Below, one piece after another: positions 1-8,801 of a stretch of 64,000 nucleotides of DNA (position 1 is the first letter of the stretch; every line of letters starts with the position of its first letter). This DNA comes from Brenneria goodwinii (GTDB lineage Bacteria; Pseudomonadota; Gammaproteobacteria; Enterobacterales; Enterobacteriaceae), in contig NZ_CP014137.1 in assembly GCF_002291445.1 (NCBI RefSeq), positions 4,154,001-4,218,000 on the forward strand. Direction: 5' to 3'. Under the pieces are notes generated by a model that had not been told where the DNA came from, made no database searches, and saw nothing but the letters and a program-made list of their open reading frames with translations. The position numbers and the translations under genes are program-made.

Positions 1-22
1 CACCAAACTATTGGCAGACTGA
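1..22 (+). CDS. gmk: guanylate kinase, C-terminal end (partial)
   Basis: Only the last six codons and the TGA stop (20-22) lie in the window. In frame 2 they read TKLLAD-stop, which matches the C-terminus of enterobacterial guanylate kinase (E. coli ends KLLAD). The gene sits immediately upstream of rpoZ, as in E. coli. Guanylate kinase phosphorylates GMP to GDP, which ties it to the guanine-nucleotide theme of spoT downstream. The identification rests on a very short peptide plus gene order. Confidence 0.7.
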
Positions 23-76
23 CGGCTCTTTCAGTATGATGCCCAGTCCTTTTATATCCCTGTGGAGTAGCACATT

Positions 77-352
77 ATGGCACGCGTAACTGTTCAAGAC
101 GCTGTAGAGAAAATTGGTAATCGTTTTGACCTGGTGTTGGTCGCTGCTCGTCGCGCCCGCCAAATCCAAACGGGCGGCAAAGAGCCGCTGGTTGCGGAAG
201 AAAACGACAAATACACGGTTATCGCACTGCGCGAGATCGAAGAAGGTCTGATCAACGCCCAAATCCTGGACGTTCGTGACCGTCAGGAGCAGCAAGAGCA
301 GGAAGCCGCGGAAATTCAAGCGGTCACCGCAATTGCTGAAGGCCGCCGTTAA
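77..352 (+). CDS. rpoZ: RNA polymerase omega subunit
   Basis: 91 residues, the family's full length. Omega binds the beta' subunit, helps RNA polymerase assemble and forms part of one ppGpp-binding site. The N-terminus MARVTVQDAVEKIGNRFDLV is the typical omega start, and the conserved VAARRARQ segment follows. The C-terminal tail is rich in Q and E. A GGAG Shine-Dalgarno (64-67) lies 9 nt before the ATG. spoT begins 18 bp after the stop, as in the E. coli gmk-rpoZ-spoT-trmH-recG unit, so the two ppGpp-related genes are probably cotranscribed. Confidence 0.98.
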   Translation: MARVTVQDAVEKIGNRFDLVLVAARRARQIQTGGKEPLVAEENDKYTVIALREIEEGLINAQILDVRDRQEQQEQEAAEIQAVTAIAEGRR

Positions 353-370
353 TTAGACTACGAGTCTCCC

Positions 371-2470
371 TTGTACCTTTTTGAAAGCCTGAATCAACTG
401 ATTAAGCGTTATCTGCCCGAAGAGCAGATTAAACGCTTACAGCAAGCTTATGTCGTCGCGCGTGATGCTCACGAGGGGCAAACACGCTCCAGCGGCGAAC
501 CCTATATCACGCACCCAGTCGCCGTGGCCAGTATTCTGGCTGAGATGCGTCTCGACTATGAGACGCTGATGGCCGCCTTGCTGCACGACGTGATAGAGGA
601 TACGCCCACCACCTATCAGGATATAGAACAGCTCTTCGGCAAGAGCGTCGCCGAGCTGGTGGAAGGCGTCTCCAAACTGGATAAGCTGAAATTTCGCGAT
701 AAGAAAGAAGCGCAGGCTGAAAACTTTCGCAAAATGATTATGGCGATGGTACAGGATATCCGCGTCATCCTGATCAAACTGGCCGACCGTACCCACAATA
801 TGCGCACGCTGGGCGCGCTTCGCCCGGACAAACGCCGCCGCATCGCCCGCGAAACATTGGAAATATACAGTCCGCTGGCGCATCGGCTGGGTATTCATAA
901 TCTGAAAACCGAGCTTGAAGAGCTGGGTTTTGAAGCGCTCTATCCTAACCGTTACCGCGTAATCAAAGAGGTGGTCAAAGCCGCTCGCGGCAACCGGAAG
1001 GAGATGATCCAGAAAATCCTTTCCGAGATTGAAGGCCGTTTAACCGAAGCCGGCATCGCCTGCCGCGTAAGCGGCCGCGAAAAGCATCTGTACTCCATCT
1101 ACTGCAAGATGCATCTGAAAGAGCAACGTTTCCATTCCATTATGGACATTTACGCTTTCCGGGTGATCGTTAAAGAGGTCGATACCTGCTATCGCGTGTT
1201 AGGCCAGGTTCATAGCCTGTATAAGCCGCGCCCCGGCCGGGTAAAGGACTATATCGCCATTCCCAAGGCCAACGGCTATCAGTCGCTGCATACCTCGCTG
1301 ATTGGCCCGCACGGCGTTCCGGTGGAAGTGCAGGTGCGCACCGAAGATATGGATCAGATGGCGGAAATGGGCGTGGCCGCGCACTGGGCGTACAAAGAGG
1401 GCGAAAGCAGCACTACGGCCCAGGTTCGCGCGCAGCGCTGGATGCAGAGCCTGCTGGAGTTGCAGCAGAGTGCGGGCAGTTCGTTTGAGTTTATTGAGAG
1501 CGTTAAGTCCGACCTCTTTCCGGACGAAATATATGTGTTCACGCCGGAAGGCCGGATTGTGGAATTGCCCGCCGGCGCCACGCCGGTCGATTTCGCCTAT
1601 GCCGTGCATACCGACATCGGCCATGCCTGCGTCGGCGCCCGCGTCGATCGCCAGCCCTATCCGCTGTCGCAGTCGTTGAGCAGCGGTCAAACCGTTGAAA
1701 TTATCACCGCCCCCGGCGCCAGGCCCAACGCCGCATGGCTGAACTTTGTCGTCAGCTCCAGAGCCCGCGCCAAAATTCGCCAGATGCTGAAAAATCTCAA
1801 ACGTGATGACTCCGTCAGTCTGGGCCGGCGTTTGCTTAGCCACGCCTTGGGCAGCGGCCGTAAACTTTCAGACATCCCGCAAAAGAATATTCAGATTGAA
1901 CTGGATAGGATGAAACTCGCTACGCTGGACGATCTGATGGCGGAGATCGGATTGGGCAATGCCATGAGCGTGGTGGTGGCGAAAAACCTGCTGAATGAAC
2001 CGTCTCAGTTGAATAACGCCGGACCGCACAAATTGCCGATTAAAGGCGCGGACGGCGTGATGATCTCATTCGCCAAATGTTGCCGCCCGATTCCCGGCGA
2101 TCCGATTATCGCGCATGTCAGCCCCGGTAAGGGACTGGTTATCCACCATGAATCCTGCCGCAATATTCGCGGTTACCAGAAAGAGCCGGAGAAGTTTATG
2201 GCTGTGGAATGGGACAAGGTGACCGAGCAGGAGTTTATTGCCGAGATCAAGGTGGATATGTTCAACCACCAGGGCGCATTGGCAAATTTGGCGTCCGCGA
2301 TCAATGCCGCCAATTCAAACATCCAGAGCATCAATACGGAAGAAAGAGACGGCCGCGTATACAGCGCGTTTATCCGCCTCACGACGCTCGACCGCGTTCA
2401 TCTGGCGAATATTATGCGTAAGCTGCGCGTAATGCCGGATGTAATAAAAGTTAACCGTAACCGAAATTAA
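371..2470 (+). CDS. spoT: bifunctional (p)ppGpp synthetase/hydrolase SpoT
   Basis: 699 residues against about 702 in E. coli. The protein makes and, mainly, degrades the alarmone (p)ppGpp. The domains are in the usual order: an HD hydrolase at about 1-200 with the catalytic H72-D73 pair, a RelA/SpoT synthetase at about 200-340, TGS at about 385-450, and an ACT domain from about 625 to the end. The start is a TTG codon; it is chosen because MYLFESLNQL is the conserved N-terminus of the family. A visible Shine-Dalgarno is weak, which suggests coupling to rpoZ. trmH follows after 5 bp. Confidence 0.98.
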   Translation: MYLFESLNQLIKRYLPEEQIKRLQQAYVVARDAHEGQTRSSGEPYITHPVAVASILAEMRLDYETLMAALLHDVIEDTPTTYQDIEQLFGKSVAELVEGVSKLDKLKFRDKKEAQAENFRKMIMAMVQDIRVILIKLADRTHNMRTLGALRPDKRRRIARETLEIYSPLAHRLGIHNLKTELEELGFEALYPNRYRVIKEVVKAARGNRKEMIQKILSEIEGRLTEAGIACRVSGREKHLYSIYCKMHLKEQRFHSIMDIYAFRVIVKEVDTCYRVLGQVHSLYKPRPGRVKDYIAIPKANGYQSLHTSLIGPHGVPVEVQVRTEDMDQMAEMGVAAHWAYKEGESSTTAQVRAQRWMQSLLELQQSAGSSFEFIESVKSDLFPDEIYVFTPEGRIVELPAGATPVDFAYAVHTDIGHACVGARVDRQPYPLSQSLSSGQTVEIITAPGARPNAAWLNFVVSSRARAKIRQMLKNLKRDDSVSLGRRLLSHALGSGRKLSDIPQKNIQIELDRMKLATLDDLMAEIGLGNAMSVVVAKNLLNEPSQLNNAGPHKLPIKGADGVMISFAKCCRPIPGDPIIAHVSPGKGLVIHHESCRNIRGYQKEPEKFMAVEWDKVTEQEFIAEIKVDMFNHQGALANLASAINAANSNIQSINTEERDGRVYSAFIRLTTLDRVHLANIMRKLRVMPDVIKVNRNRN

Positions 2471-2475
2471 ACGTT

Positions 2476-3168
2476 ATGACTCCTCAACGCTATGCGCGCA
2501 TAAGAGAGATGCTGACCTGCCGTCAGCCCGACCTGACTATTTGCATGGAGCAGGTGCATAAGCCACATAATGTTTCCGCGGTTATTCGCACGGCCGATGC
2601 GGTGGGCGTCCATCAGATTCACGCCATATGGCCCACCAAAAAGATGAGAACGCTGGTTTCCTCCGCGGCCGGCAGCAATAGCTGGGTACAGGTTAAGACT
2701 CACCGCACCATCAACGCCGCGGTCAGCCAGTTGAAAATGGCGGGCATGCAGATTCTGGCGACCCATCTTTCCGAACAGGCCGTCGATTTTCGCGAAATCG
2801 ATTACACTCGGCCGACCTGTATTCTGCTCGGTCAGGAAAAGACCGGTATTAGCGTGGAAGCGCTGAAACTGGCCGATCGGGATATCATCATCCCGATGAC
2901 GGGCATGGTGCAGTCGCTGAATGTCTCCGTGGCTTCAGCATTAATTTTGTATGAAGCGCAGCGCCAACGCCAGTTGGCGGGGATGTATCTGCGCGAAAAT
3001 AGCCCGCTGGATGAAGAAGATCAGCAGCGACTGCTGTTTGAAGGCGGATACCCGGTACTGGCGCGCGTCGCCAAACGTAAAGGCCTGCCTCGCCCTTATA
3101 TCGATAACAACGGTCAAATCGTGGCGGATACGTCCTGGTGGGCATCAATGCAATCCTCGGAGTGCTGA
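2476..3168 (+). CDS. trmH: tRNA (guanosine(18)-2'-O)-methyltransferase
   Basis: 230 residues, as in the SpoU/TrmH family (229 in E. coli). It methylates the ribose of G18 in the D-loop of tRNA using S-adenosylmethionine. The SPOUT knot motifs are visible: the N-terminal HKPHNVSAVIRTADAVG, the central CILLGQEKTGIS and the C-terminal SLNVSVASALILYEA. It lies between spoT and recG, as in E. coli. The stop overlaps the recG start (TGATG at 3166-3170), so the two genes are translationally coupled. Confidence 0.98.
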   Translation: MTPQRYARIREMLTCRQPDLTICMEQVHKPHNVSAVIRTADAVGVHQIHAIWPTKKMRTLVSSAAGSNSWVQVKTHRTINAAVSQLKMAGMQILATHLSEQAVDFREIDYTRPTCILLGQEKTGISVEALKLADRDIIIPMTGMVQSLNVSVASALILYEAQRQRQLAGMYLRENSPLDEEDQQRLLFEGGYPVLARVAKRKGLPRPYIDNNGQIVADTSWWASMQSSEC

Positions 3169-5249
3169 TGAAAGGCCGTCTGCTGAATACCCAACCGTTG
3201 AGCACGCTTGCCGGTGTGGGTGCCAGTCAGGCCGCCAAACTTGCCCGTATCGGGCTGGAAACCGTACAGGATTTATTGTTTCATCTGCCGTTACGTTACG
3301 AAGATCGCACCCGCCTCTACCCAATCGGCGATCTTCTTCCCGGCATGTATGCCACGGTAGAAGGTGAGATTCTGCGCAACGATATTACTTTTGGCCGCCG
3401 CCGCATGCTGACCTGCCAGATTAGCGACGGCAGCGGCATACTGACCATGCGCTTTTTTAATTTTAACGCGGCTATGAAGAACAGCATGGCGCCGGGTCAG
3501 CGAGTCACGGCCTACGGCGAAATCAAGCGGGGTAAAATCGGCGCGGAAATTATCCACCCGGAATATCGTCTGCAAGGCGATAACGCTCAGATTGAATTAC
3601 AGGAATCTCTAACGCCGGTGTATCCCACCACCGAAGGCGTTCGCCAGGCAACGCTGCGCAAACTTACCGATCAGGCTTTGGCGCTGCTGGATGCCAACCC
3701 CATCGATGAACTACTGCCGGAAGAGCTAAGCCGCTCACTGATCAGCCTGCCCGAAGCCCTGCACATCCTGCATCGTCCGCCACCGGATGTGCAACTCGAT
3801 GAATTGGAGCTGGGTAAACACCCGGCACAGCAGCGGCTGATCATGGAGGAGTTGCTGGCGCACAATTTAAGCATGCTGGCCGTGCGTGCCGGGGCGCAGA
3901 GCTATCGCGCGTTACCGTTGCCAGCAAACGACTCGCTGCAACAGCGCCTGCTTGCAACACTGCCTTTCTCGCCGACGCAGGCACAGGTTCGGGTTGTCGA
4001 TGAGATTGACGCCGATCTGGCGAAAAATATTCCCATGATGCGATTAGTGCAGGGTGATGTCGGCTCGGGGAAAACGCTGGTTGCCGCACTGGCGGCCCTG
4101 CGCGCGATTGCGAACGGCAAACAGGTCGCGTTGATGGCGCCGACAGAGTTGCTGGCAGAGCAGCATGCCCATAATTTTCGCCAGTGGTTTGAACCCTTGG
4201 GGATTAAAGTGGGCTGGTTGGCCGGCAAACAGAAAGGGAAGGCCCGCCAGGCCCAGCAGGACGCCATCGCCGGCGGCCAGGTATCCATGGTCGTCGGCAC
4301 CCACGCCATCTTTCAGCAACAGGTTAAGTTCAATGGTTTGGCGCTGGTGATCATTGATGAACAGCACCGTTTTGGCGTGCATCAGCGTCTGGCGCTGTGG
4401 GAAAAAGGCGAAGAGCAGGGTTTCCATCCTCATCAGTTGATTATGACCGCCACGCCAATCCCCCGCACGCTGGCGATGACCGCGTATGCCGATCTGGATA
4501 CCTCGGTTATCGATGAATTACCGCCGGGAAGAACGCCGGTCACCACCGTCGCCATACCGGACTCGCGCCGTAACGATGTCATCCAACGGGTTAACAACGC
4601 CTGTCGGCAAGAGGGACGTCAGGCCTATTGGGTTTGTACGCTGATTGAAGAATCCGAGCTACTGGAAGCCCAGGCAGCCGAAGCGACCAGTCAGGAGCTG
4701 AAGGCGGCATTGCCGGACATCAGCGTCGGCTTGGTTCACGGACGAATGAAAACGCAGGAAAAACAATCCATTATGGAAGCCTTTAAACAAGGCGATCTCC
4801 AACTGTTGGTGGCGACAACAGTGATTGAAGTCGGGGTTGACGTACCGAATGCCAGCCTGATGATTATCGAAAACCCGGAGCGGTTGGGGCTGGCGCAACT
4901 TCACCAGTTGCGCGGGCGCGTTGGCAGAGGCGCCGTTGCTTCCCACTGTGTGCTGCTTTATAAAACGCCGTTAAGCAAAACCGCGCAAAAACGGCTTCAG
5001 GTGCTACGCGACAGCAATGACGGCTTTGTTATCGCGCAGCGCGATTTGGAAATTCGCGGGCCAGGCGAATTATTAGGTACGCGCCAGACCGGTAATGCCG
5101 AATTCAAAGTGGCTGATTTACTTCGCGATCAGGCCTTGATCCCGCAGGTACAGCGCGTTGCCCGCCATCTTCACCAACGCTATCCGCAACACGCCCGCGC
5201 CTTGATCGAACGCTGGTTGCCGGAACGCGCCCGCTATACCAATGCCTGA
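3168..5249 (+). CDS. recG: ATP-dependent DNA helicase RecG
   Basis: 693 residues from the ATG at 3168, exactly the E. coli length. An upstream in-frame ATG at 3138 was rejected because it lies inside trmH and MKGRLLNTQPL matches the family start. RecG remodels stalled replication forks and branch-migrates Holliday junctions. It has an N-terminal wedge/OB domain, Walker A GDVGSGKT at 296-303, a DEQH box at 397-400 and the motif TATPIPRTLA. The C-terminal helicase lobe carries QLRGRVGR. The start overlaps the trmH stop, making this the last gene of the rpoZ-spoT operon. Confidence 0.98.
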   Translation: MKGRLLNTQPLSTLAGVGASQAAKLARIGLETVQDLLFHLPLRYEDRTRLYPIGDLLPGMYATVEGEILRNDITFGRRRMLTCQISDGSGILTMRFFNFNAAMKNSMAPGQRVTAYGEIKRGKIGAEIIHPEYRLQGDNAQIELQESLTPVYPTTEGVRQATLRKLTDQALALLDANPIDELLPEELSRSLISLPEALHILHRPPPDVQLDELELGKHPAQQRLIMEELLAHNLSMLAVRAGAQSYRALPLPANDSLQQRLLATLPFSPTQAQVRVVDEIDADLAKNIPMMRLVQGDVGSGKTLVAALAALRAIANGKQVALMAPTELLAEQHAHNFRQWFEPLGIKVGWLAGKQKGKARQAQQDAIAGGQVSMVVGTHAIFQQQVKFNGLALVIIDEQHRFGVHQRLALWEKGEEQGFHPHQLIMTATPIPRTLAMTAYADLDTSVIDELPPGRTPVTTVAIPDSRRNDVIQRVNNACRQEGRQAYWVCTLIEESELLEAQAAEATSQELKAALPDISVGLVHGRMKTQEKQSIMEAFKQGDLQLLVATTVIEVGVDVPNASLMIIENPERLGLAQLHQLRGRVGRGAVASHCVLLYKTPLSKTAQKRLQVLRDSNDGFVIAQRDLEIRGPGELLGTRQTGNAEFKVADLLRDQALIPQVQRVARHLHQRYPQHARALIERWLPERARYTNA

Positions 5250-5288
5250 CGACGCCCCGTCGCGCACATAGGCCATTCAATATCCCTC

Positions 5289-5415
5289 TATACCCAATAG
5301 ATTTCGAGTTGCATCAAGGCGGCGACCGAATGAATCCCGATGAGCTTACTCAGGTAAGTGATTCGGGTGAGCAAGGGAAGCCAACGCCGATGCAGCTTGA
5401 AAGATGAAGGGTATA
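5289..5415 (+). repeat. ERIC element (127 bp)
   Basis: An intact 127-bp enterobacterial repetitive intergenic consensus sequence. It begins TATACCC and ends GGGTATA as terminal inverted repeats. The core ATGAATCCCGATGAGCTTAC and GTAAGTGATTCGGGTGAGCA match the sequences used for ERIC typing with few mismatches. It occupies most of the recG-xanP gap (5250-5534). If transcribed it would fold into a long hairpin. E. coli has gltS at this place. Confidence 0.92.
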
Positions 5416-5464
5416 AATAATAAGGGGTTATCAGCCAAACATATTTCATATTGGAAACACCGTT

Positions 5465-5480
5465 CCGCAAACGTTTGCTT
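5465..5480 (+). promoter_or_regulatory. PurR operator upstream of xanP
   Basis: CCGCAAACGTTTGCTT contains the perfect palindrome GCAAACGTTTGC (5467-5478). It matches the PurR box (consensus ACGCAAACGTTTGCGT). It lies 54 bp before xanP and 49 bp after the ERIC element. PurR with hypoxanthine or guanine as corepressor would repress purine-base uptake here. Confidence 0.8.
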
Positions 5481-5534
5481 TTATAAGGGAGCGCATTAAA
5501 ATGCCCTCTTTGTCGTTTTGGAACGCCAACTATT

Positions 5535-6923
5535 ATGACTACCACCACGGATATTCCCCAGACAGAAGCGCCAGTTGCAACACGCCGCAGTGAATTGATC
5601 TACCGTCTGGAAGACAGACCTCCCCTTCCGCAAACGCTGTTTGCCGCCAGCCAGCATCTGCTGGCGATGTTTGTCGCGGTAATTACCCCCGCCCTGCTGA
5701 TCTGTCAGGCGCTGGGTCTGCCAGCGCAAGACACGCAACACATCATCAGCATGTCGCTGTTTGCCTCCGGCCTGGCCTCTATTCTGCAAATAAAAACCTG
5801 GGGCCCGGTAGGATCGGGGCTGCTGTCCATTCAGGGCACCAGTTTTAACTTCGTGACGCCCTTGATTATGGGCGGACTGGCGCTGAAAAACGGCGGCGCC
5901 GATGTGCCCACCATGATGGCGGCGCTGTTCGGCACATTAATGGTCGCATCCTGCACGGAAATCATCCTCTCCCGCTTCCTGCACCTTGCCCGCCGGATTA
6001 TTACGCCGCTGGTTTCGGGAGTGGTGGTAATGATAATCGGCCTGTCGCTGATCCAGGTCGGCCTGACGTCCATCGGCGGCGGTTACGCCGCAATGAATAA
6101 TAATACCTTTGGCGCGCCGAAAAACCTGTTGCTGGCGGGGATCGTGCTATTGGTCATTATCCTGCTAAACCGCCAGCGTAACCCCTACCTGCGCGTGGCA
6201 TCCCTGGTGATCGCCATGGCGGTCGGTTATCTGGGCGCCTGGCTGATGGATATGTTGCCAAGCAGCGCCCCGGCGGAACAGAGTTCATTAATCATGGTGC
6301 CCACGCCGCTGTATTATGGTCTGGGCTTTGACTGGAGTCTGCTGGTGCCGCTGATGTTGGTCTTTATGGTGACCTCGCTGGAAACCATCGGCGATATCAC
6401 CGCGACATCCGATGTATCGGAACAACCGGTCAGCGGCCCTCTGTACATGAAACGCTTGAAAGGCGGCGTCCTGGCAAACGGACTGAACTCGTGTTTATCC
6501 GCGATCTTCAATACGTTCCCGAATTCCTGTTTCGGGCAGAACAATGGCGTCATCCAGCTCACCGGCGTCGCCAGCCGCTACGTTGGCTTTGTCGTGGCAT
6601 TGATGTTGATTATTCTGGGGTTATTCCCTGCCGTCAGCGGCTTCGTACAGCATATTCCAGAGCCGGTGCTCGGCGGCGCGACCATCGTCATGTTCGGTAC
6701 TATTGCCGCCTCCGGCGTGCGAATTGTGTCGCGTGAACCGCTGAATCGCCGCGCGATCATGATTATCGCCCTTTCCCTGGCCGTCGGGTTGGGGGTTTCA
6801 CAGCAGCCGCTGATCCTGCAATTCGCGCCCGACTGGATAAAAACCCTGTTCTCTTCGGGGATCGCCGCCGGCGGTATTACGGCGATTGTGCTGAACCTGG
6901 TTTTCCCGCACGACGAAAAATAA
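5535..6923 (+). CDS. xanP: xanthine permease XanP (NCS2 family)
   Basis: 462 residues, near-identical in layout to E. coli XanP/YicE. It imports xanthine in symport with protons through the inner membrane. Family signatures are a soluble N-terminus ending SELIYRLEDRPPLPQT, the first-helix QHLLAMFVAVITPALLICQA, the TSLETIGDITATSDVSEQPV loop that contributes to substrate binding, and NTFPNSCFGQNNGVIQLTGV. About 14 hydrophobic segments are present. A PurR box upstream suggests control by the purine repressor. A strong hairpin terminator follows, so it is probably monocistronic. Confidence 0.95.
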   Translation: MTTTTDIPQTEAPVATRRSELIYRLEDRPPLPQTLFAASQHLLAMFVAVITPALLICQALGLPAQDTQHIISMSLFASGLASILQIKTWGPVGSGLLSIQGTSFNFVTPLIMGGLALKNGGADVPTMMAALFGTLMVASCTEIILSRFLHLARRIITPLVSGVVVMIIGLSLIQVGLTSIGGGYAAMNNNTFGAPKNLLLAGIVLLVIILLNRQRNPYLRVASLVIAMAVGYLGAWLMDMLPSSAPAEQSSLIMVPTPLYYGLGFDWSLLVPLMLVFMVTSLETIGDITATSDVSEQPVSGPLYMKRLKGGVLANGLNSCLSAIFNTFPNSCFGQNNGVIQLTGVASRYVGFVVALMLIILGLFPAVSGFVQHIPEPVLGGATIVMFGTIAASGVRIVSREPLNRRAIMIIALSLAVGLGVSQQPLILQFAPDWIKTLFSSGIAAGGITAIVLNLVFPHDEK

Positions 6924-6959
6924 TAGCCATTTCCTTCAATAATTTCTGATAAACGTGGA

Positions 6960-6993
6960 AAAAGCGACCGAGGATGCAACAGCGGTCGCTTTT
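6960..6993 (+). terminator. Rho-independent terminator of xanP
   Basis: AAAAGCGACCG (6960-6970) pairs perfectly with CGGTCGCTTTT (6983-6993) around a 12-nt loop, and T residues follow. It is located 37 bp after the xanP stop. Confidence 0.9.
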
Positions 6994-7082
6994 TACTGTC
7001 TGTAACTGCATTATCTATTGAGCCGTTAAGGTAATTGCGGCATAAAAACAGATATCCCTGACGATTGACATGGACTGACACG

Positions 7083-8777
7083 ATGAGATTTATCGGGAAA
7101 TTATTGCTGACCATTGCGCTGCTGGCATTGCTGGCGCTGGTTATATTGTATGTATTACTGCAAACCACCTGGGCTTCAGGTTGGATCAGCAATTGGGTGA
7201 ATCAAAATACCAACTATCAGGTGTCGTTGGGGAAAATCGACCATGACTGGTCCGCTCCCGATCATCTTCAGCTAAAAGACGTTATCTTTGGTCATAAAGA
7301 TCAGCCGCCGACACTCACCGCCAAACAGATTTCCGCAGGGCTAAGCGCACGCCAGTTAACCGAACCCGGTCATTTCGCCAGTCTGGAGTTGGAGGGCGGC
7401 GCGCTGAATCTGTCGCCAACGGCCGCAACACTGCCCATCGAAGCGGATGTTTTACAACTGCGGACGATGGCGCTTCAGGCGCAGGACGATAACTGGAATT
7501 TAAACGGCCAACAGATTAATGGCGGGATCGCCCCCTGGCGACCGGAAGAGGGATATCTATTAGGAAAACAGGGGCATTTTCAACTCAGCGCCCGCTCGCT
7601 GCGGCTCAACGATGTCCCCGCCAGCCAGGTTCTGGTACAAGGCGAGATTAATCAGAACCAGCTTACCCTGAGTAATTTTGGCGCCGACGTGGCGCAAGGC
7701 CAGTTAACCGGCAGCGCCAGCCGGGCGGAAGATGGCAGCTGGCAGATCGACAACCTGCGCCTCAGCAAGGTTCGCTTGCAAACGCCAAGAACCATGCAGG
7801 AGTTCTGGCAACCGATTACCGCATTGCCGTCAGTCGCCGTCTCCCGCTTTGATTTGATTGATGCCCGTATCGAAGGGCCGGGATGGGCGTTTATCGATCT
7901 TGACGTCACCTTGCAGAACGTCACCTTCAAGCAGGATGACTGGCAAAGCGAGAATGGCGAGCTGTCGTTCAATGCCACCGATATCGTTAACGGCAATATG
8001 CATCTGATCGATCCGATCGTTAACCTGAATCTTTCCCCGAATGGCGTGGAAATCAAACAGTTCACCACCCGTTGGGAAGGGGGTTTATTGCGTACCAACG
8101 GTAACTGGCAGCGCAGCGATCACCGTTTACAACTGAATGAATTCGTCGTGGCGGGCATGGAATACACGCTTCCGGGCGACTGGCTTCAGCGCTGGCAAAC
8201 CGCGTTGCCGAACTGGCTGGCGGAAGTGAATATCAAAAAGTTTTCCGCTAACCGTAATCTGCTGATTGATATCAACCCGGACTTTCCATTCCAGCTTACC
8301 GCGCTTGATGGATACGGCAGCGATCTGCTGCTGGCCCGCAATCATCAGTGGGGTGTGTGGGGCGGCTCGCTGAACCTCAACGCCAGCGATGCCACGTTCA
8401 ACAAGGTCGATGTCCGTCGGCCATCGTTGGCGTTAACCGCCAATGACAGCCAGATCTCGCTTACCGACCTCAGCGCTTTTACCCAAGACGGCCTGCTGGA
8501 AGCGAAAGCCACTATCGGCCAGACGCCCAGCCGGGCATTTTCAATTACGATGAACGGGCGTTCCGTACCCGCGGATATTTTAACTCGCTGGGGATGGCCG
8601 GCTCAGGTATCCGCGGCGCCGGGCAACGCCAATCTGCAGCTACAGCTGAACGGACAGCTGGCGGCCAATACCCCGCTTAAACCCACGCTAAACGGCGCAT
8701 TGCACGGTGTCGGGCCTGATGGGCACCCCATCAGGCAGCACATTCAGCAGGGGGCGGTAACAGAGACTTCGCAGTAA
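7083..8777 (+). CDS. yicH: AsmA family protein YicH
   Basis: 564 residues, similar throughout to E. coli YicH (569). AsmA-like proteins are anchored in the inner membrane by one N-terminal helix (residues about 7-29) and extend a long beta-rich bridge into the periplasm. Family members are implicated in outer-membrane lipid homeostasis or transport; YicH itself is one of the less studied. The ATG at 7083 is preferred over 7065 because MRFIGKLLL matches the family start. It follows xanP as in E. coli but is convergent with fabY, whose stop lies only 24 bp away. Confidence 0.93.
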   Translation: MRFIGKLLLTIALLALLALVILYVLLQTTWASGWISNWVNQNTNYQVSLGKIDHDWSAPDHLQLKDVIFGHKDQPPTLTAKQISAGLSARQLTEPGHFASLELEGGALNLSPTAATLPIEADVLQLRTMALQAQDDNWNLNGQQINGGIAPWRPEEGYLLGKQGHFQLSARSLRLNDVPASQVLVQGEINQNQLTLSNFGADVAQGQLTGSASRAEDGSWQIDNLRLSKVRLQTPRTMQEFWQPITALPSVAVSRFDLIDARIEGPGWAFIDLDVTLQNVTFKQDDWQSENGELSFNATDIVNGNMHLIDPIVNLNLSPNGVEIKQFTTRWEGGLLRTNGNWQRSDHRLQLNEFVVAGMEYTLPGDWLQRWQTALPNWLAEVNIKKFSANRNLLIDINPDFPFQLTALDGYGSDLLLARNHQWGVWGGSLNLNASDATFNKVDVRRPSLALTANDSQISLTDLSAFTQDGLLEAKATIGQTPSRAFSITMNGRSVPADILTRWGWPAQVSAAPGNANLQLQLNGQLAANTPLKPTLNGALHGVGPDGHPIRQHIQQGAVTETSQ

Positions 8778-8801
8778 AAAGCATCGGATGATGGGGCGAC
8801 G

